The position numbers and the translations under genes are program-made. From Thermotogota bacterium (GTDB lineage Bacteria > Thermotogota > Thermotogae > Thermotogales > DSM-5069): a stretch of 64,000 nt of DNA. Within the stretch, counting starts at the first letter, position 1. Each line of letters starts with the position of its first letter. This document shows positions 50,217-59,323 of this stretch, piece by piece. The notes below the pieces were generated by a model. The model saw nothing but the letters and a program-made list of their open reading frames with translations, was not told the DNA's origin and did not search any database. The DNA is taken from assembly GCA_029551145.1 (NCBI GenBank), contig JAKPGA010000017.1, positions 60,448-124,447 on the forward strand. Direction: 5' to 3'.

Positions 50217-51095
50217 TCACAATTGGGACTTGAGTTTTTTGAGTGTTCTACTCCTAAGTGTTATCCCAAAGAGCGAGAGCAAAATAGCTGTCATGCCTAT
50301 TATTTGTTGGAATTCAACGATTTCTTTTCTGAAAATCACACCAGCGATAACAGAGATGATAGTCGTCAAATTGGAGAAGGTAGTTGTCAAGATCGGCGAG
50401 GCGTTTTTCGCCATGTAGTTTACCAAAAAGAAGGCACCAGCTGAAGAAAATATCCCAAGGTACAGTGAACTTGTGATGGTCTGAACGTTGAGAACGATCT
50501 TCATTTGACCTGTGAACACATTGACCATAGTGAAAAACAAGAAACCGCTCATCATCATGAAGAATGTGATTTCTTGAGGGGTGAATTCTTTGGAAAGCTT
50601 CCTTGACATGATGTTGTATATAGCACCAGAAAGTACCGCAAGAATCATCAAGAGCTTTCCAAAAAAACTCCCCCATGATAAATTGAATCCTACGACCAAG
50701 ACTACTCCCACAAAACCACAGGTAACAAGAAGATAATGCACGAAATCCGCCTTTTCTTTCAAAAAGAACACCGCCAGTACATTCACAACGATAGGTATCA
50801 AGGCAATTATCATGCCTGCCTCGGAAGAATTTATCCTTTCAAGACCAAAGGTTTCAAAGATAAAATATGCCACTGGTTGCAACAAAACCAACTTCCAAAG
50901 CTTCCAGTAAGGTTTCCTCTCGATCTTAACTAATCCAGTCGCAATTAGCAAAAGAAAAAAGGTGAAAGCCACGCTGAATCGATAAGACAAGAAGACCAAA
51001 GGTGACACAAAGTCCAAGGCATTTTTGGTGAAAAGAAAGGAAAAACCAAAGATCATTGAAACAGCTATTCCAGAAAAAATGACCTTATAGCTCAT
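50217..51095 (-). CDS. EamA-family (DMT) transporter
   Basis: A 292-residue protein with about ten membrane helices in two EamA repeats. Wording includes ALDFVSPLVFLSYRF and ERINSSEAGMIIALIPIVVNVLA in the first repeat, and FSSAGAFFLVNYMAKNASPILTT in the second. The family exports amino acids or metabolites; the substrate is unknown. AAGGAG precedes the ATG, which lies inside the 3' end of the Imm-5-like gene. Confidence 0.88.
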   Translation of the reverse strand: MSYKVIFSGIAVSMIFGFSFLFTKNALDFVSPLVFLSYRFSVAFTFFLLLIATGLVKIERKPYWKLWKLVLLQPVAYFIFETFGLERINSSEAGMIIALIPIVVNVLAVFFLKEKADFVHYLLVTCGFVGVVLVVGFNLSWGSFFGKLLMILAVLSGAIYNIMSRKLSKEFTPQEITFFMMMSGFLFFTMVNVFTGQMKIVLNVQTITSSLYLGIFSSAGAFFLVNYMAKNASPILTTTFSNLTTIISVIAGVIFRKEIVEFQQIIGMTAILLSLFGITLRSRTLKKLKSQL

Positions 51096-51528
51096 TTTGT
51101 TCTCCTTTCTGCTGGATCAATCGCTTAAACTGCCAAGAAAGTTCCTTCTCTACCAGTTCAGGGTCTATCTGCTCAAATACCTTTAAAGCATATAACGCAG
51201 CACCAGCGGCATGAGTTATCACATGTGCTGTCGCCACAGCACGGGAACAAGATCGTGCAGCGTAAGATGCCTTAAGATCATTGACCTGTCTTGCAGCAGT
51301 GTGAGCATCAAGAGCAGATCTTCTTATCTGTTTGAAAGAGACTGTACCTTCAAGCCATTCTTTTGTTGTTTGCATGGCCGTTCTCGGTCTTAAGTCAAAT
51401 GGACAGGAGATCTCAAAATAGCACAACACCTTTTGAGCACAATCAAGCGCCCAAAATATCGCGACCTTTTTGTCCATAGCTCTTAAATGTTTTTTGAACC
51501 TCTCTGCGATAAGACGAATATCCTTCAT
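51085..51528 (-). CDS. Imm-5-like (putative immunity) family protein
   Basis: A 147-residue helical, alanine-rich protein. IFWALDCAQKVLCYFE, PRTAMQTTKEWLEG, ALDAHTAARQV and AVATAHVITHAAGAALYALKVFE match the family annotated as putative immunity protein. No toxin gene is adjacent, so that label may be misleading. The ATG at 51528 has a weak GGTGA; a start up to 19 codons earlier is possible. It overlaps the EamA gene by 11 nt. Confidence 0.65.
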   Translation of the reverse strand: MKDIRLIAERFKKHLRAMDKKVAIFWALDCAQKVLCYFEISCPFDLRPRTAMQTTKEWLEGTVSFKQIRRSALDAHTAARQVNDLKASYAARSCSRAVATAHVITHAAGAALYALKVFEQIDPELVEKELSWQFKRLIQQKGEQNEL

Positions 51529-51649
51529 GTTTTCACCAAAGTTCTCATTGATACTATATTCTACTAAACACATACCTCTTTGCACAAGGATCTTCTAAAG
51601 ATCTGTCAAGCGTGTGAATACCCTGACTTTGTTCTGAACAAAATCACTC

Positions 51650-51684
51650 TTGACATTCATACTGTAATATTGTAGTATTACAGT
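51650..51684 (+). promoter_or_regulatory. Promoter and palindromic operator of GntR/ABC operon
   Basis: TTGACA (51650-51655), a 17-nt spacer and TAGTAT (51673-51678). Over it lies a perfect inverted repeat ACTGTAATA (51661-51669), six bases, TATTACAGT (51676-51684), covering the -10 and start site. This is a typical autorepressor operator for the YtrA-type regulator encoded just downstream. Confidence 0.75.
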
Positions 51685-51700
51685 AGACGGAGGTAATGCC

Positions 51701-52081
51701 ATGTGGTTTGCAATAGATTTCAGTTCGCATGTACCTGTCTATCAACAAATAAAGGAAAGGATAAAAAGCTTAATCAAATCAGGAAAGCTGCAAAGAGGCC
51801 AGTTTGTTCCGTCAATACGGAGCCTGGCTGAGGATATCCAAGTAAACATAAACACCGTCGCCAGGGCATACAGGGAACTTGTAAATGAAGGTGTTCTTGA
51901 ACCGGTCAGAGGTGAGGGTTACATCGTTGGCAGATTGAATGAAGAAGATTTCATGAATCAGATGATCGATCAATTCGAACGCAGCATCTTGCAGTGTAAA
52001 AGAGTTGGAATAGATCTCGAAGTACTAAAAGAGAAGCTGGAAGAGGTCTATCGGAGGGATGAAAATGATACTGAAAGTTGA
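51701..52081 (+). CDS. GntR-family transcriptional regulator, YtrA subfamily
   Basis: A 126-residue regulator: a GntR winged helix (PVYQQIKERIKSLIKSGKL, then RSLAEDIQVNINTVARAYRELVNEGVL) plus a short helical C-terminal tail for dimerisation, without a large effector domain. This is the YtrA plan, usually autoregulating an adjacent ABC operon. GGAGG precedes the ATG. It overlaps the ATPase gene by 17 nt. Confidence 0.9.
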   Translation: MWFAIDFSSHVPVYQQIKERIKSLIKSGKLQRGQFVPSIRSLAEDIQVNINTVARAYRELVNEGVLEPVRGEGYIVGRLNEEDFMNQMIDQFERSILQCKRVGIDLEVLKEKLEEVYRRDENDTES

Positions 52082-52844
52082 AAATCTCAACAAATCTTAC
52101 AACGGCAGAAAGGCAGTCGACGATGTGAGTTTTGAAATTGACAGTGGCTGTGTTTTTGCGCTTCTTGGTCCGAATGGTGCTGGAAAAACAACAACGATCA
52201 AATGCATACTCGGCTTGAGAAAACCAGATTCAGGGCGAATAACTCTCAACGGTTCTTTTGCTTACCTACCTGAGACGAAAGAACTCTACAGGCATTTAAG
52301 TGTAGAAAAAATGCTCCGGGTGACTTCTATGATTGCCAAGAACTTTGACAGAAAAAGAGCAATTGAGCTCCTTGAAAGTTTTCAAATTCCTTTGAAGGAA
52401 AAAATCGCAAATCTATCTCACGGGATGCTCACACAAACCTATATGGCTCTTGTGCTTTCACAGAGAGCAGAGATCTATTTCATGGATGAGCCCACCTGGG
52501 GACTGGACCCGATAATGAGAACGAGGATACTCGAACTCATCAGAGAACTCTCTTACGATGGCAGGACAGTTTTCTACACAAGCCACATACTTGCGGAAGT
52601 TGAAAAGATAGCCGACATAGTCGCGATAATGGTCAAAGGGAAGATTGTTGAGAAAGATTATTTGGATGATCTCAAAGAAAAGTATGTACTGTGCATAGTG
52701 CCAAAAGGAGAGCTTGTGAATGGTTTTCACTACAAGAGTACAGATAAAGAAGATATCTATTTGGTGAAAAAGGAGCTGGCGAAAGGATCGGTTGAACCTG
52801 CAACCTTCGACATAATCTTTGAGGCAATAGTCAAGGGGGTGAAA
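52065..52844 (+). CDS. ABC transporter ATP-binding protein
   Basis: A 260-residue or so ATPase: Walker [10 protein letters not shown], Walker B IYFMDEPTWGLDP, H-loop YTSHIL. The signature is LSHGMLTQ in place of LSGGQ, with the second Gly kept. The ATG at 52065 has GGAGGG six bases upstream. It pairs with the downstream permease and the upstream YtrA regulator; related operons respond to cell-wall stress, but the substrate here is unknown. The stop codon occupies 52845-52847. Confidence 0.88.
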
Positions 52845-53611
52845 TGATGTTCAAAAAAGAGTTCTACGATATGAGGCTTAGGGCATTTGTCATTCTCGCA
52901 ATAGGTGTAGGGTTGTTCTTCGTTTTAGCCCCTTTTCAAGATGTGACGATCGAAATGCTCAAGCAGTACTCACAGATACAGAACATGCCAAAGTTTCTTG
53001 AGAAATTACTGCCAAAGAGTTTCATAGAGAATTTGAGCGACTGGAGTTTTTATATCTTCAGCCAATGGTTCGGCAAGAACCTGGGACAGATGGTACCAAT
53101 CCTTGCGATCATCATGGCTTTTCCACTGTTTGCGAGGGAAAACGAGAACGGAACGATAGAGTTTCTTTTGGCAAGACAAAGCAGAAAAAAGGTATTTCTC
53201 GCCAAATCGATCCTTGGTCTTTTGACAGTACTCGGGCAAATGTTGGTCTTCTCATTGTTGCCAGCCGTATATTCTTTTTTTGCAAATGAGAATCTGAAGT
53301 ATTCTTATCTGCTTGCGTTTCTTGTCCATACCGTTGTTGGTGCAATCTTCTGGTTCATGGTTGCATTGATACTTTCTGTCATGTCGGCCGATCAGGTGAA
53401 ACCTATTTTGATATCCTTCGGCCTTTTGGCGGCTACAACAGCCGTAGGAATGATCAAGTCTTTTAAATTTCTCAACACATACACCTATGTGCTTGGCAGC
53501 AAAATCTTTCAGACGGGAAGAATAGATTTGAATATGACAATTGCACTGTTCATTTCATCAATAATCTTATTTGGCTTGAGCTATATCGTGTTTCTGAAAA
53601 AAGAATTCTGA
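52844..53611 (+). CDS. ABC transporter permease (ABC-2 type)
   Basis: A 255-residue membrane protein with six helices in ABC-2 style: N-terminal charged MFKKEFYDMR, a helix, then a larger loop region, then NGTIEFLLARQSRKKVFLAKS and four more helices. The start ATG overlaps the ATPase stop. It is probably an exporter with the preceding ATPase. Confidence 0.85.
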   Translation: MMFKKEFYDMRLRAFVILAIGVGLFFVLAPFQDVTIEMLKQYSQIQNMPKFLEKLLPKSFIENLSDWSFYIFSQWFGKNLGQMVPILAIIMAFPLFARENENGTIEFLLARQSRKKVFLAKSILGLLTVLGQMLVFSLLPAVYSFFANENLKYSYLLAFLVHTVVGAIFWFMVALILSVMSADQVKPILISFGLLAATTAVGMIKSFKFLNTYTYVLGSKIFQTGRIDLNMTIALFISSIILFGLSYIVFLKKEF

Positions 53612-53626
53612 GAGGAGATGAAGGAC

Positions 53627-54952
53627 ATGAAAAGGTTCCTATTTGTTCTGCTGATCACCGGTTTAGGATCATCAATGGTTATTGCCTCAGGTGCTGAAGA
53701 CCAAGCTTTGAAGTTCATCCAGTCTCTGCTGACAGGGAAATTCACAGAAGCACAACTAATGACATCCCAGGAACTCAAAAATGCTTTGGATCAGTCCAAT
53801 CTCACGCTTGAATCTTTCTGGAATACTCTGACTCAACAGACTGGAAATCTGAAGCAGATCAAGAGAATCAAATCATCGACAGAACAGGGATATCAAGTGG
53901 TCTATGTCGGATGTGAGTTTGAAAAAACGACACTCGATGCAAGAATTGTTTTTGACAAAGATATGAAAATCGCTGGTCTGCAATTTGTACCATACTCAGA
54001 GGCAAGAACCTTCAAAATACCACTTTATGCAAAAACAGAGAACTTCCAAGAAGTCGAGTGCACCATCGAAAATGGACAATGGAAATTACCTGCCATCTTG
54101 ACGTTTCCCAAGGGCGATGGACCATTTGCTGCAGTTATCCTGGTACACGGTTCTGGTCCAAACGATAGAGATGAGACAGTCGGTTCAAACAAGCCCTTCA
54201 GAGATCTCGCGTGGGGGCTTGCCACCGAGGGCATAGCCGTGCTCAGATACGACAAGCGTACCAAAGTCTACCCACAGGAGTGCTCGGCAATGATGAGTAC
54301 TTTCACCGTGAACGATGAAACAATAGACGATGCCCTCGCTGCGATAGAACTTCTGAAAAGTTTTGAGAAGATTGACAAACAAAGAATATTCCTTCTTGGG
54401 CACAGCCTTGGAGCCACTCTTGCACCAAGAATTGCTACTCGATCAAATGAACTTGCAGGAATTATCTTACTTGCACCTGCTGCCAGAGGCTTGTACATCT
54501 TGAACGCGGTTGATCAAATCGAATACATATTTTCGCTGGATGGAAAACTTGATGATCAAGAGAGAAATCAAGTTGAACAAATGAAGCAGCAAATAGATCG
54601 AATACAGAACCATCAACTGCAAGAAACAGAGGTGGTGCTTGGTGCGTCAAAGGCTTACTGGGAGGACCTTTTGAACTACGATCCGATCCAGACGGCAAAG
54701 TCCTTGAACTTACCCATTCTCATAATGCAGGGAGCTCGAGACTATCAGGTCACTGCTCAGAAAGATTTTCAAATGTGGCAAAATGCTCTGAAAGAAAGGA
54801 AAAATGTTACTTTCAAACTCTACCCAGATTTGAACCACCTTTTCATATCAGGCTCAGGTCCGTCGACTCCTTACGAATACGAACAAGCTGGAAATGTTGA
54901 TCAGGGAGTAATAAGGGACATCGTAATGTGGGTTGGTTGTATGATAAGATGA
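53627..54952 (+). CDS. Exported alpha/beta hydrolase with N-terminal DUF3887-type domain
   Basis: A 441-residue protein: signal peptide (FLFVLLITGLGSSMVIASG), a DUF3887-like domain (about 20-120, DQALKFIQSLLTGKFTEA), then an alpha/beta hydrolase. The oxyanion region is VILVHGSGPNDRDE, the nucleophile lies in LLGHSLGATLAP, the acid in MQGARDYQV, and the His in PDLNHLF. The likely activity is esterase or peptidase; the substrate is unknown. It follows the ABC permease by 15 nt, so it is likely in the same operon. Confidence 0.87.
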   Translation: MKRFLFVLLITGLGSSMVIASGAEDQALKFIQSLLTGKFTEAQLMTSQELKNALDQSNLTLESFWNTLTQQTGNLKQIKRIKSSTEQGYQVVYVGCEFEKTTLDARIVFDKDMKIAGLQFVPYSEARTFKIPLYAKTENFQEVECTIENGQWKLPAILTFPKGDGPFAAVILVHGSGPNDRDETVGSNKPFRDLAWGLATEGIAVLRYDKRTKVYPQECSAMMSTFTVNDETIDDALAAIELLKSFEKIDKQRIFLLGHSLGATLAPRIATRSNELAGIILLAPAARGLYILNAVDQIEYIFSLDGKLDDQERNQVEQMKQQIDRIQNHQLQETEVVLGASKAYWEDLLNYDPIQTAKSLNLPILIMQGARDYQVTAQKDFQMWQNALKERKNVTFKLYPDLNHLFISGSGPSTPYEYEQAGNVDQGVIRDIVMWVGCMIR

Positions 54953-54981
54953 TGCATATTCAAATGGAAAGGGGAGATTTG

Positions 54982-55302
54982 ATGATCACTGTGACAACCG
55001 AGAAGATCGAAGGTTACGAGATCACCGAGACATTGGGCCTTGTGATGGGCAACACTGTTCACTCAAAACACCTGGGTAAAGACATTGCGGCTGCCTTCAA
55101 AACCCTCGCAGGCGGCGAAATAAAGTCATACACTGAACTTCTGACTGAAGCAAGAAACATAGCAATGCAAAGAATGATTGCGGAAGCCGAGAAACTCGGA
55201 GCCGATGCCATTGTCGGCGTTAGATTTGGCAGCTCTTCGATCATGCAGTCTGCGGCTGAAGTTCTTGCCTATGGCACGGCAGTGAAACTCAAGAAGATCT
55301 AA
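54982..55302 (+). CDS. YbjQ/UPF0145 family protein
   Basis: A 106-residue protein with the YbjQ pattern: TTEKIEGYEITETLGLVMGNTV, GGEIKSYTELLTEARNIA and GADAIVGVRFGSSS. Members form pentamers; the function is unknown. GGGGAG precedes the ATG at 54982. Its last 14 nt overlap the end of lysA, which runs the other way. Confidence 0.87.
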   Translation: MITVTTEKIEGYEITETLGLVMGNTVHSKHLGKDIAAAFKTLAGGEIKSYTELLTEARNIAMQRMIAEAEKLGADAIVGVRFGSSSIMQSAAEVLAYGTAVKLKKI

Positions 55303-56437
55303 ACAGTTTCTTGCCGTCCCAAATAACTTCTTTTGGTTTTGGTATCAAGTTGTAGTCAGATGCCATGGCATAGCCGTATGCTCCAACGTCACATATTGCA
55401 ACAAACTCACCTTCTTTCGGTTCTGCCATGGTGTATGATTTTCTGAACGTATCAGCGCTTTCGCAGATAGGTCCCACAACATCGGCTTTAATCTTTTTTC
55501 GCCCTTTTGTCTCGTAAAGCGGTATTATCTTGTGTTTTGCCCCATATAGGGCGGGTCTTATCAAATGAGTCATACCTGTATCAAGCATCACGAAAATCTT
55601 GCTGGCTGTTTTTTTCACATATTCGACCTTCGAAACCAAATACGCCGACGGTGCAACAATCCAACGTCCAAGTTCTAATACAATCGCTGAACCAAATTCC
55701 TTCAAAATAGGAAAGATCTTTTGCCTGTACTCTTCAAGATCCAGTGACTTACCATTTCCATAGTCTATACCCCATCCGCCACCAAGGTTGAAAACCTGCA
55801 CTCTTAGACCAACAGACCTTGCAAAATACTTGATGGAAACAACTGCTTCGAGATATGGTTCCACTTCTGTTATCTGTGAACCAATGTGACAGTGAAGGCC
55901 TATCAACTCAAGCATCTTGTTAGACCTTATTCGCTCGATCATCGCAGAGGCTGTATCAAAATCCACACCGAACTTGTTTTCCCTCAACCCAGTCGCGATA
56001 TGCCGATGAGTCTTTGCATCGACATCGGGGTTGACTCTGATCGATACTCTGGCTGGCCTCGAGAGGACCGTTTCAAGTCTGAGAAGTTCTTCATAACTGT
56101 CCAGATTTATAGAAAAAACACCATCCTGGACATACTTGTCTAACTCTTCCTTTTTCTTGCAGTTCCCATTGACTATTATTCTATCTGGTGTAAAACCTAC
56201 AGAACGAACTTGATTGTATTCACCAAAGGAGACGACGTCTACCATCGCACCTGATTTTTCAAGAGCACTCAAAATGTCTTTGTTGAAATTCGCCTTCACG
56301 GCAAAAGCAAGATGAAAGTCGAAGTCTTTGAACAGTTCAGTCACCACTGAGATTCTCTGCAGAACAAAAGGTAGGTCGTACACGTAAAGCGGTGTACCGA
56401 AAGACATTGCAGCGTCAACAAGTGTATGCGAGTCCAT
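55289..56437 (-). CDS. lysA: Diaminopimelate decarboxylase
   Basis: A 382-residue fold-type III PLP enzyme that makes lysine from meso-diaminopimelate. The PLP Lys is in LAFAVKANFNKD, IGLHCHIGSQI and FNLGGGWGIDYG bind PLP phosphate, and the C-terminal GPICESADTF provides the catalytic Cys. AGGGGTGG precedes the ATG at 56437. It starts 16 nt after the ABC ATPase gene, so it is likely co-transcribed with the aromatic-leader transporter operon. Confidence 0.93.
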   Translation of the reverse strand: MDSHTLVDAAMSFGTPLYVYDLPFVLQRISVVTELFKDFDFHLAFAVKANFNKDILSALEKSGAMVDVVSFGEYNQVRSVGFTPDRIIVNGNCKKKEELDKYVQDGVFSINLDSYEELLRLETVLSRPARVSIRVNPDVDAKTHRHIATGLRENKFGVDFDTASAMIERIRSNKMLELIGLHCHIGSQITEVEPYLEAVVSIKYFARSVGLRVQVFNLGGGWGIDYGNGKSLDLEEYRQKIFPILKEFGSAIVLELGRWIVAPSAYLVSKVEYVKKTASKIFVMLDTGMTHLIRPALYGAKHKIIPLYETKGRKKIKADVVGPICESADTFRKSYTMAEPKEGEFVAICDVGAYGYAMASDYNLIPKPKEVIWDGKKLFRSS

Positions 56438-56453
56438 CAAACCACCCCTCAAC

Positions 56454-57203
56454 TCAAGTAGTTGTGGTAAACACAGTTGATCTTATCATGGCCTTGAGTT
56501 GAGAAGCCATCACTTTTTGTTGCGATTTATCGATCTTTGTGCAAATTCTTCCATCTTCCATCACGATCACACTGCTGCCGAATTGTTCTGCAATTGTCAT
56601 GTCATGGGTGATCATCACGATGGTGGTGCCGAGCTCTTTGTTTATTCTTTGGGTCAATTCCATGATCTTCTCTGTGCTCTTTGGGTCAAGCGCCGCCGTA
56701 TGTTCGTCGAGCAGTAGCAATTTCGGGTTTGAAGAGACTGCCATCACTATTGCCAGGGCTTGCTTTTGGCCACCAGATAACTTCGCCGCTTTTCTTTTTA
56801 AGGTCTCTTCAAGACCCATTTCTGTCGACTTCAACAGCTCAACACTTTTTGGATCGATTTTTCCAAAACCAAGCCCTCTGATGCCCTTTCTGCGTGCGAG
56901 AATTAGATTCTCCTCCACTGTGAGATTTGGAAAAACTCCTTGGTTTGGGTCCTGACAGACTATGCTCGCATTTTTGAAAATCTTTTCAGAAATCACAGGT
57001 ATTCCAAAGATTTTGCAACTGCCTTCGGCCGGTTTCACATCGCCCACCAACAATTTCAAAAGTGTCGACTTTCCAGCACCATTTGATCCAACAATCACCA
57101 CGAATTCACCTTCATCAACCCTCAGAGAGACATTTCTCAGAGCTACCTTTTCGTCCAGTGTCCCCTTGTTGTAAATGACCGTCACATTTTCAATTTGAAT
57201 CAT
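56454..57203 (-). CDS. ABC transporter ATPase, TrpZ-like
   Basis: A 249-residue ATPase: Walker A GSNGAGKST, Q-loop CQDPNQGVFPNLTVEENL, signature LSGGQKQAL, Walker B LLLLDEHTAALDP. The DEHTAALDPKS wording, with His after Glu, is common in ATPases of TrpX/PF04392-type uptake systems. It overlaps the permease by 4 nt. Confidence 0.88.
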   Translation of the reverse strand: MIQIENVTVIYNKGTLDEKVALRNVSLRVDEGEFVVIVGSNGAGKSTLLKLLVGDVKPAEGSCKIFGIPVISEKIFKNASIVCQDPNQGVFPNLTVEENLILARRKGIRGLGFGKIDPKSVELLKSTEMGLEETLKRKAAKLSGGQKQALAIVMAVSSNPKLLLLDEHTAALDPKSTEKIMELTQRINKELGTTIVMITHDMTIAEQFGSSVIVMEDGRICTKIDKSQQKVMASQLKAMIRSTVFTTTT

Positions 57204-58159
57204 ACGGTCACCTCACTCTTCTTGAATCTTCTTGCTGCAATGACAGCTACGACAAAAAGTGCAGTGAGTAATTTCATGTCACTTGGCTTGAAGCCGATGC
57301 GGTACCCATACTTCATCGCAAAGGTCAAAAGAAATTGATAAAGCAAAGCTCCAACAATTGGGAAGATGGCACCGTATATTGGCTGACGAGAACCAAAGAC
57401 AATCTCTCCAAGTATCACGGCTGCAAGACAGACAACAACAGTTCCTATGCCCATGTTGACATCAGCGAAACCACTGTACATTGAGAATAATGCGCCAGAA
57501 AATCCCGCAAAAACATTGCCCATGATCAATCCAACATAGGCAAACAGATCAGGATTGACACCCAAAACCTTAACGGCAAACCGGTTTCTGCCATAGCCTC
57601 GTAGCATCGTGCCAAATTCGGTTTTGAGAAACAGCGAGAGAATCACAATCGATGCCAAAACAATCGCAGAGATTATCAAAAGATCATGTCCGTCACCCAA
57701 ATTAGTGAACGGGATCTTCACCGCCTTCAAACCACTGGCCTCGAAACTCGCCGGTACATCACCAAGCAGATCATCTAAGGGTGTTTTCCCAACTATCTGT
57801 TCATAGTTCATGATCTTTCCCGTATCGAATTTGGGTACCGGTAGATTAGGTGCATTCATGACTCTGATACTCAACGAGTAAAGACCAGTCATCACCATTA
57901 TGGAGGCAAGCAAAGAATTGATCTTAAACCTTGTCGTTATGAATGCAACAACTGCGCCGGCTGCACCAGCAGCAAGCACAGCTATAACGGTTGAAAAGAC
58001 CCACCCATGACCGGAATGAAGGAGGACGACCGCGACGGCTCCTCCAAGAACATAGGAGCCATCGGGCGTCAGATCGGGAAGATCAATGAGGCGGAATGAT
58101 ATATAAACACCCATGGCGGCCAAAGACAACAAAAGCCCTTGTTCAATTATTGGGATCAT
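57200..58159 (-). CDS. ABC transporter permease, TrpY-like (LivH/RbsC superfamily)
   Basis: A 319-residue membrane protein with about nine helices. SLAAMGVYISFRLIDLPDLTPDGSYVLGGA near the N terminus and GYGRNRFAVKVLGVNPDLFAYVGLIMGN are typical of this permease group. It overlaps both neighbours by 4 nt. Confidence 0.87.
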   Translation of the reverse strand: MIPIIEQGLLLSLAAMGVYISFRLIDLPDLTPDGSYVLGGAVAVVLLHSGHGWVFSTVIAVLAAGAAGAVVAFITTRFKINSLLASIMVMTGLYSLSIRVMNAPNLPVPKFDTGKIMNYEQIVGKTPLDDLLGDVPASFEASGLKAVKIPFTNLGDGHDLLIISAIVLASIVILSLFLKTEFGTMLRGYGRNRFAVKVLGVNPDLFAYVGLIMGNVFAGFSGALFSMYSGFADVNMGIGTVVVCLAAVILGEIVFGSRQPIYGAIFPIVGALLYQFLLTFAMKYGYRIGFKPSDMKLLTALFVVAVIAARRFKKSEVTV

Positions 58160-59127
58160 CTTGACACCTCTTTACCATCTTTGACAATTATGTTGGCTCT
58201 CTCAAGAAGATCTGATGGTACAGTTATGCCAAGTTGGTTAGCGATATCGAGGTTTATGTACAGAGTCAGTGAATCTGGACCAACCACATGAGATTCAAGA
58301 TCACTCGTTTTGGCACCTTTCAGCAGAGCGACAAGCAACTGTCCTGTCTCGACTCCAACCTGGAAATAGTTAAAACCAAAGCCTATGACACCTCCACCAC
58401 GTGCGATGTCTATGTCCGCTGCCACAATCGGTTTCTTCAATCTTAGAGCCGCGCTTCCTATAGACTCGATCGAGGATGCTGCGGTATTGTCAGTGCCGAT
58501 ATACAAAACATCCACATCTGGTCCTATGCTGTTCAAAGCAGTAATCATCTCACTTGGAGAAGTACCAGGAATGTCAACGATTGTCATTTCGAGAGATGGC
58601 GCCGCTGATTTAGCAATATTGGTCAATGTGACGGAGTTTGCCTCGCCTGGGTTGTAGATCACACCGATTTTCTTGGCATTTGGGAAAACCTTCCTTATGA
58701 GTTTCAGTTGTGTCGCAACTGGTACCATATCTGAAACTCCAACGACATTTGATGTGTTCTTGCCAAGTTGCTTGATCAACCCAGCTCCGACGGGATCCGT
58801 TACCGCTGAGAAGATGACGGGTCTGTCTGTGATCGCTTGAACACATGCCTGGGCTGATGGTGTCGCAATGGCTACAACAAAATCCACCTTTTCACTGGCA
58901 AACTTCTTGGCAATCGCCACAGCATTTTGCATACTCCCTTGCGCATTCTGCCTGTCAATGACCACATCCTGACCAACTTTGAAGCCGGCGTCTTCGATTG
59001 CCTTAACAATTCCGTCAAAGACCGCGTTCAAAGCTGGATGGTCCACAATTTGGGTAATACCAACCCTTACAGCAGAAAAACTCACAACACAAATCGCTAA
59101 GACTACGGCGGTTATGAACCTTTTCAT
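58156..59127 (-). CDS. ABC transporter substrate-binding protein, TrpX-like (PF04392)
   Basis: A 323-residue exported protein: signal peptide (FITAVVLAICVVSFSA), then VRVGITQIVDHPALNAVFDGI, characteristic of the TrpX/YtfQ-like ABC_sub_bind family. AITDRPVIFSAVTDPVGAGL and GVIYNPGEANSV are family landmarks. GGGGGTG precedes the ATG. The Tyr/Trp/Phe-rich leader upstream argues for an aromatic amino acid, most likely tryptophan, as ligand. Confidence 0.88.
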   Translation of the reverse strand: MKRFITAVVLAICVVSFSAVRVGITQIVDHPALNAVFDGIVKAIEDAGFKVGQDVVIDRQNAQGSMQNAVAIAKKFASEKVDFVVAIATPSAQACVQAITDRPVIFSAVTDPVGAGLIKQLGKNTSNVVGVSDMVPVATQLKLIRKVFPNAKKIGVIYNPGEANSVTLTNIAKSAAPSLEMTIVDIPGTSPSEMITALNSIGPDVDVLYIGTDNTAASSIESIGSAALRLKKPIVAADIDIARGGGVIGFGFNYFQVGVETGQLLVALLKGAKTSDLESHVVGPDSLTLYINLDIANQLGITVPSDLLERANIIVKDGKEVSR

Positions 59128-59152
59128 ACCAACACCCCCAAAAGTTAGTTTT

Positions 59153-59188
59153 AAAAAAAGAGGGCATCCTTTTTGGATGCCCTCTTCC
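59153..59188 (-). terminator. Leader terminator of the TrpX operon
   Basis: GAGGGCATCC-AAAAA-GGATGCCCTC followed by seven Ts on the minus strand, 26 nt before the binding-protein start. It sits between promoter and first structural gene, so it is an attenuator. Its 5' strand can instead pair with 59246-59257. Confidence 0.9.
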
Positions 59189-59323
59189 TTTACCTTTTTT
59201 CTTAGATTCCCCTATTTATGTACCAAGTGGTATTAGGGGAACCTTGGAAGAGGGCATTCCCCTAAACCACCAATAAGCGTATGAAAATTGAGCCACCTTT
59301 TGATTTGAAGCCATTCTATACTT
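59189..59323 (-). promoter_or_regulatory. Attenuator leader with alternative helices
   Basis: Segments in transcript order: A1 TTTAGGGGAAT (59256-59266), A2 ATGCCCTCTTCC (59246-59257), B GGTTCCCCTAA (59233-59243), C TAGGGGAATC (59205-59214), D GGAAGAGGGCATCC (59175-59188), E GGATGCCCTC (59160-59169). A2 pairs with D over 12 bases and excludes the D:E terminator. B can pair with A1 (9 bp) or C (10 bp). A1 lies immediately after the Trp-Trp codons. This is the logic of ribosome-mediated attenuation. Confidence 0.8.
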
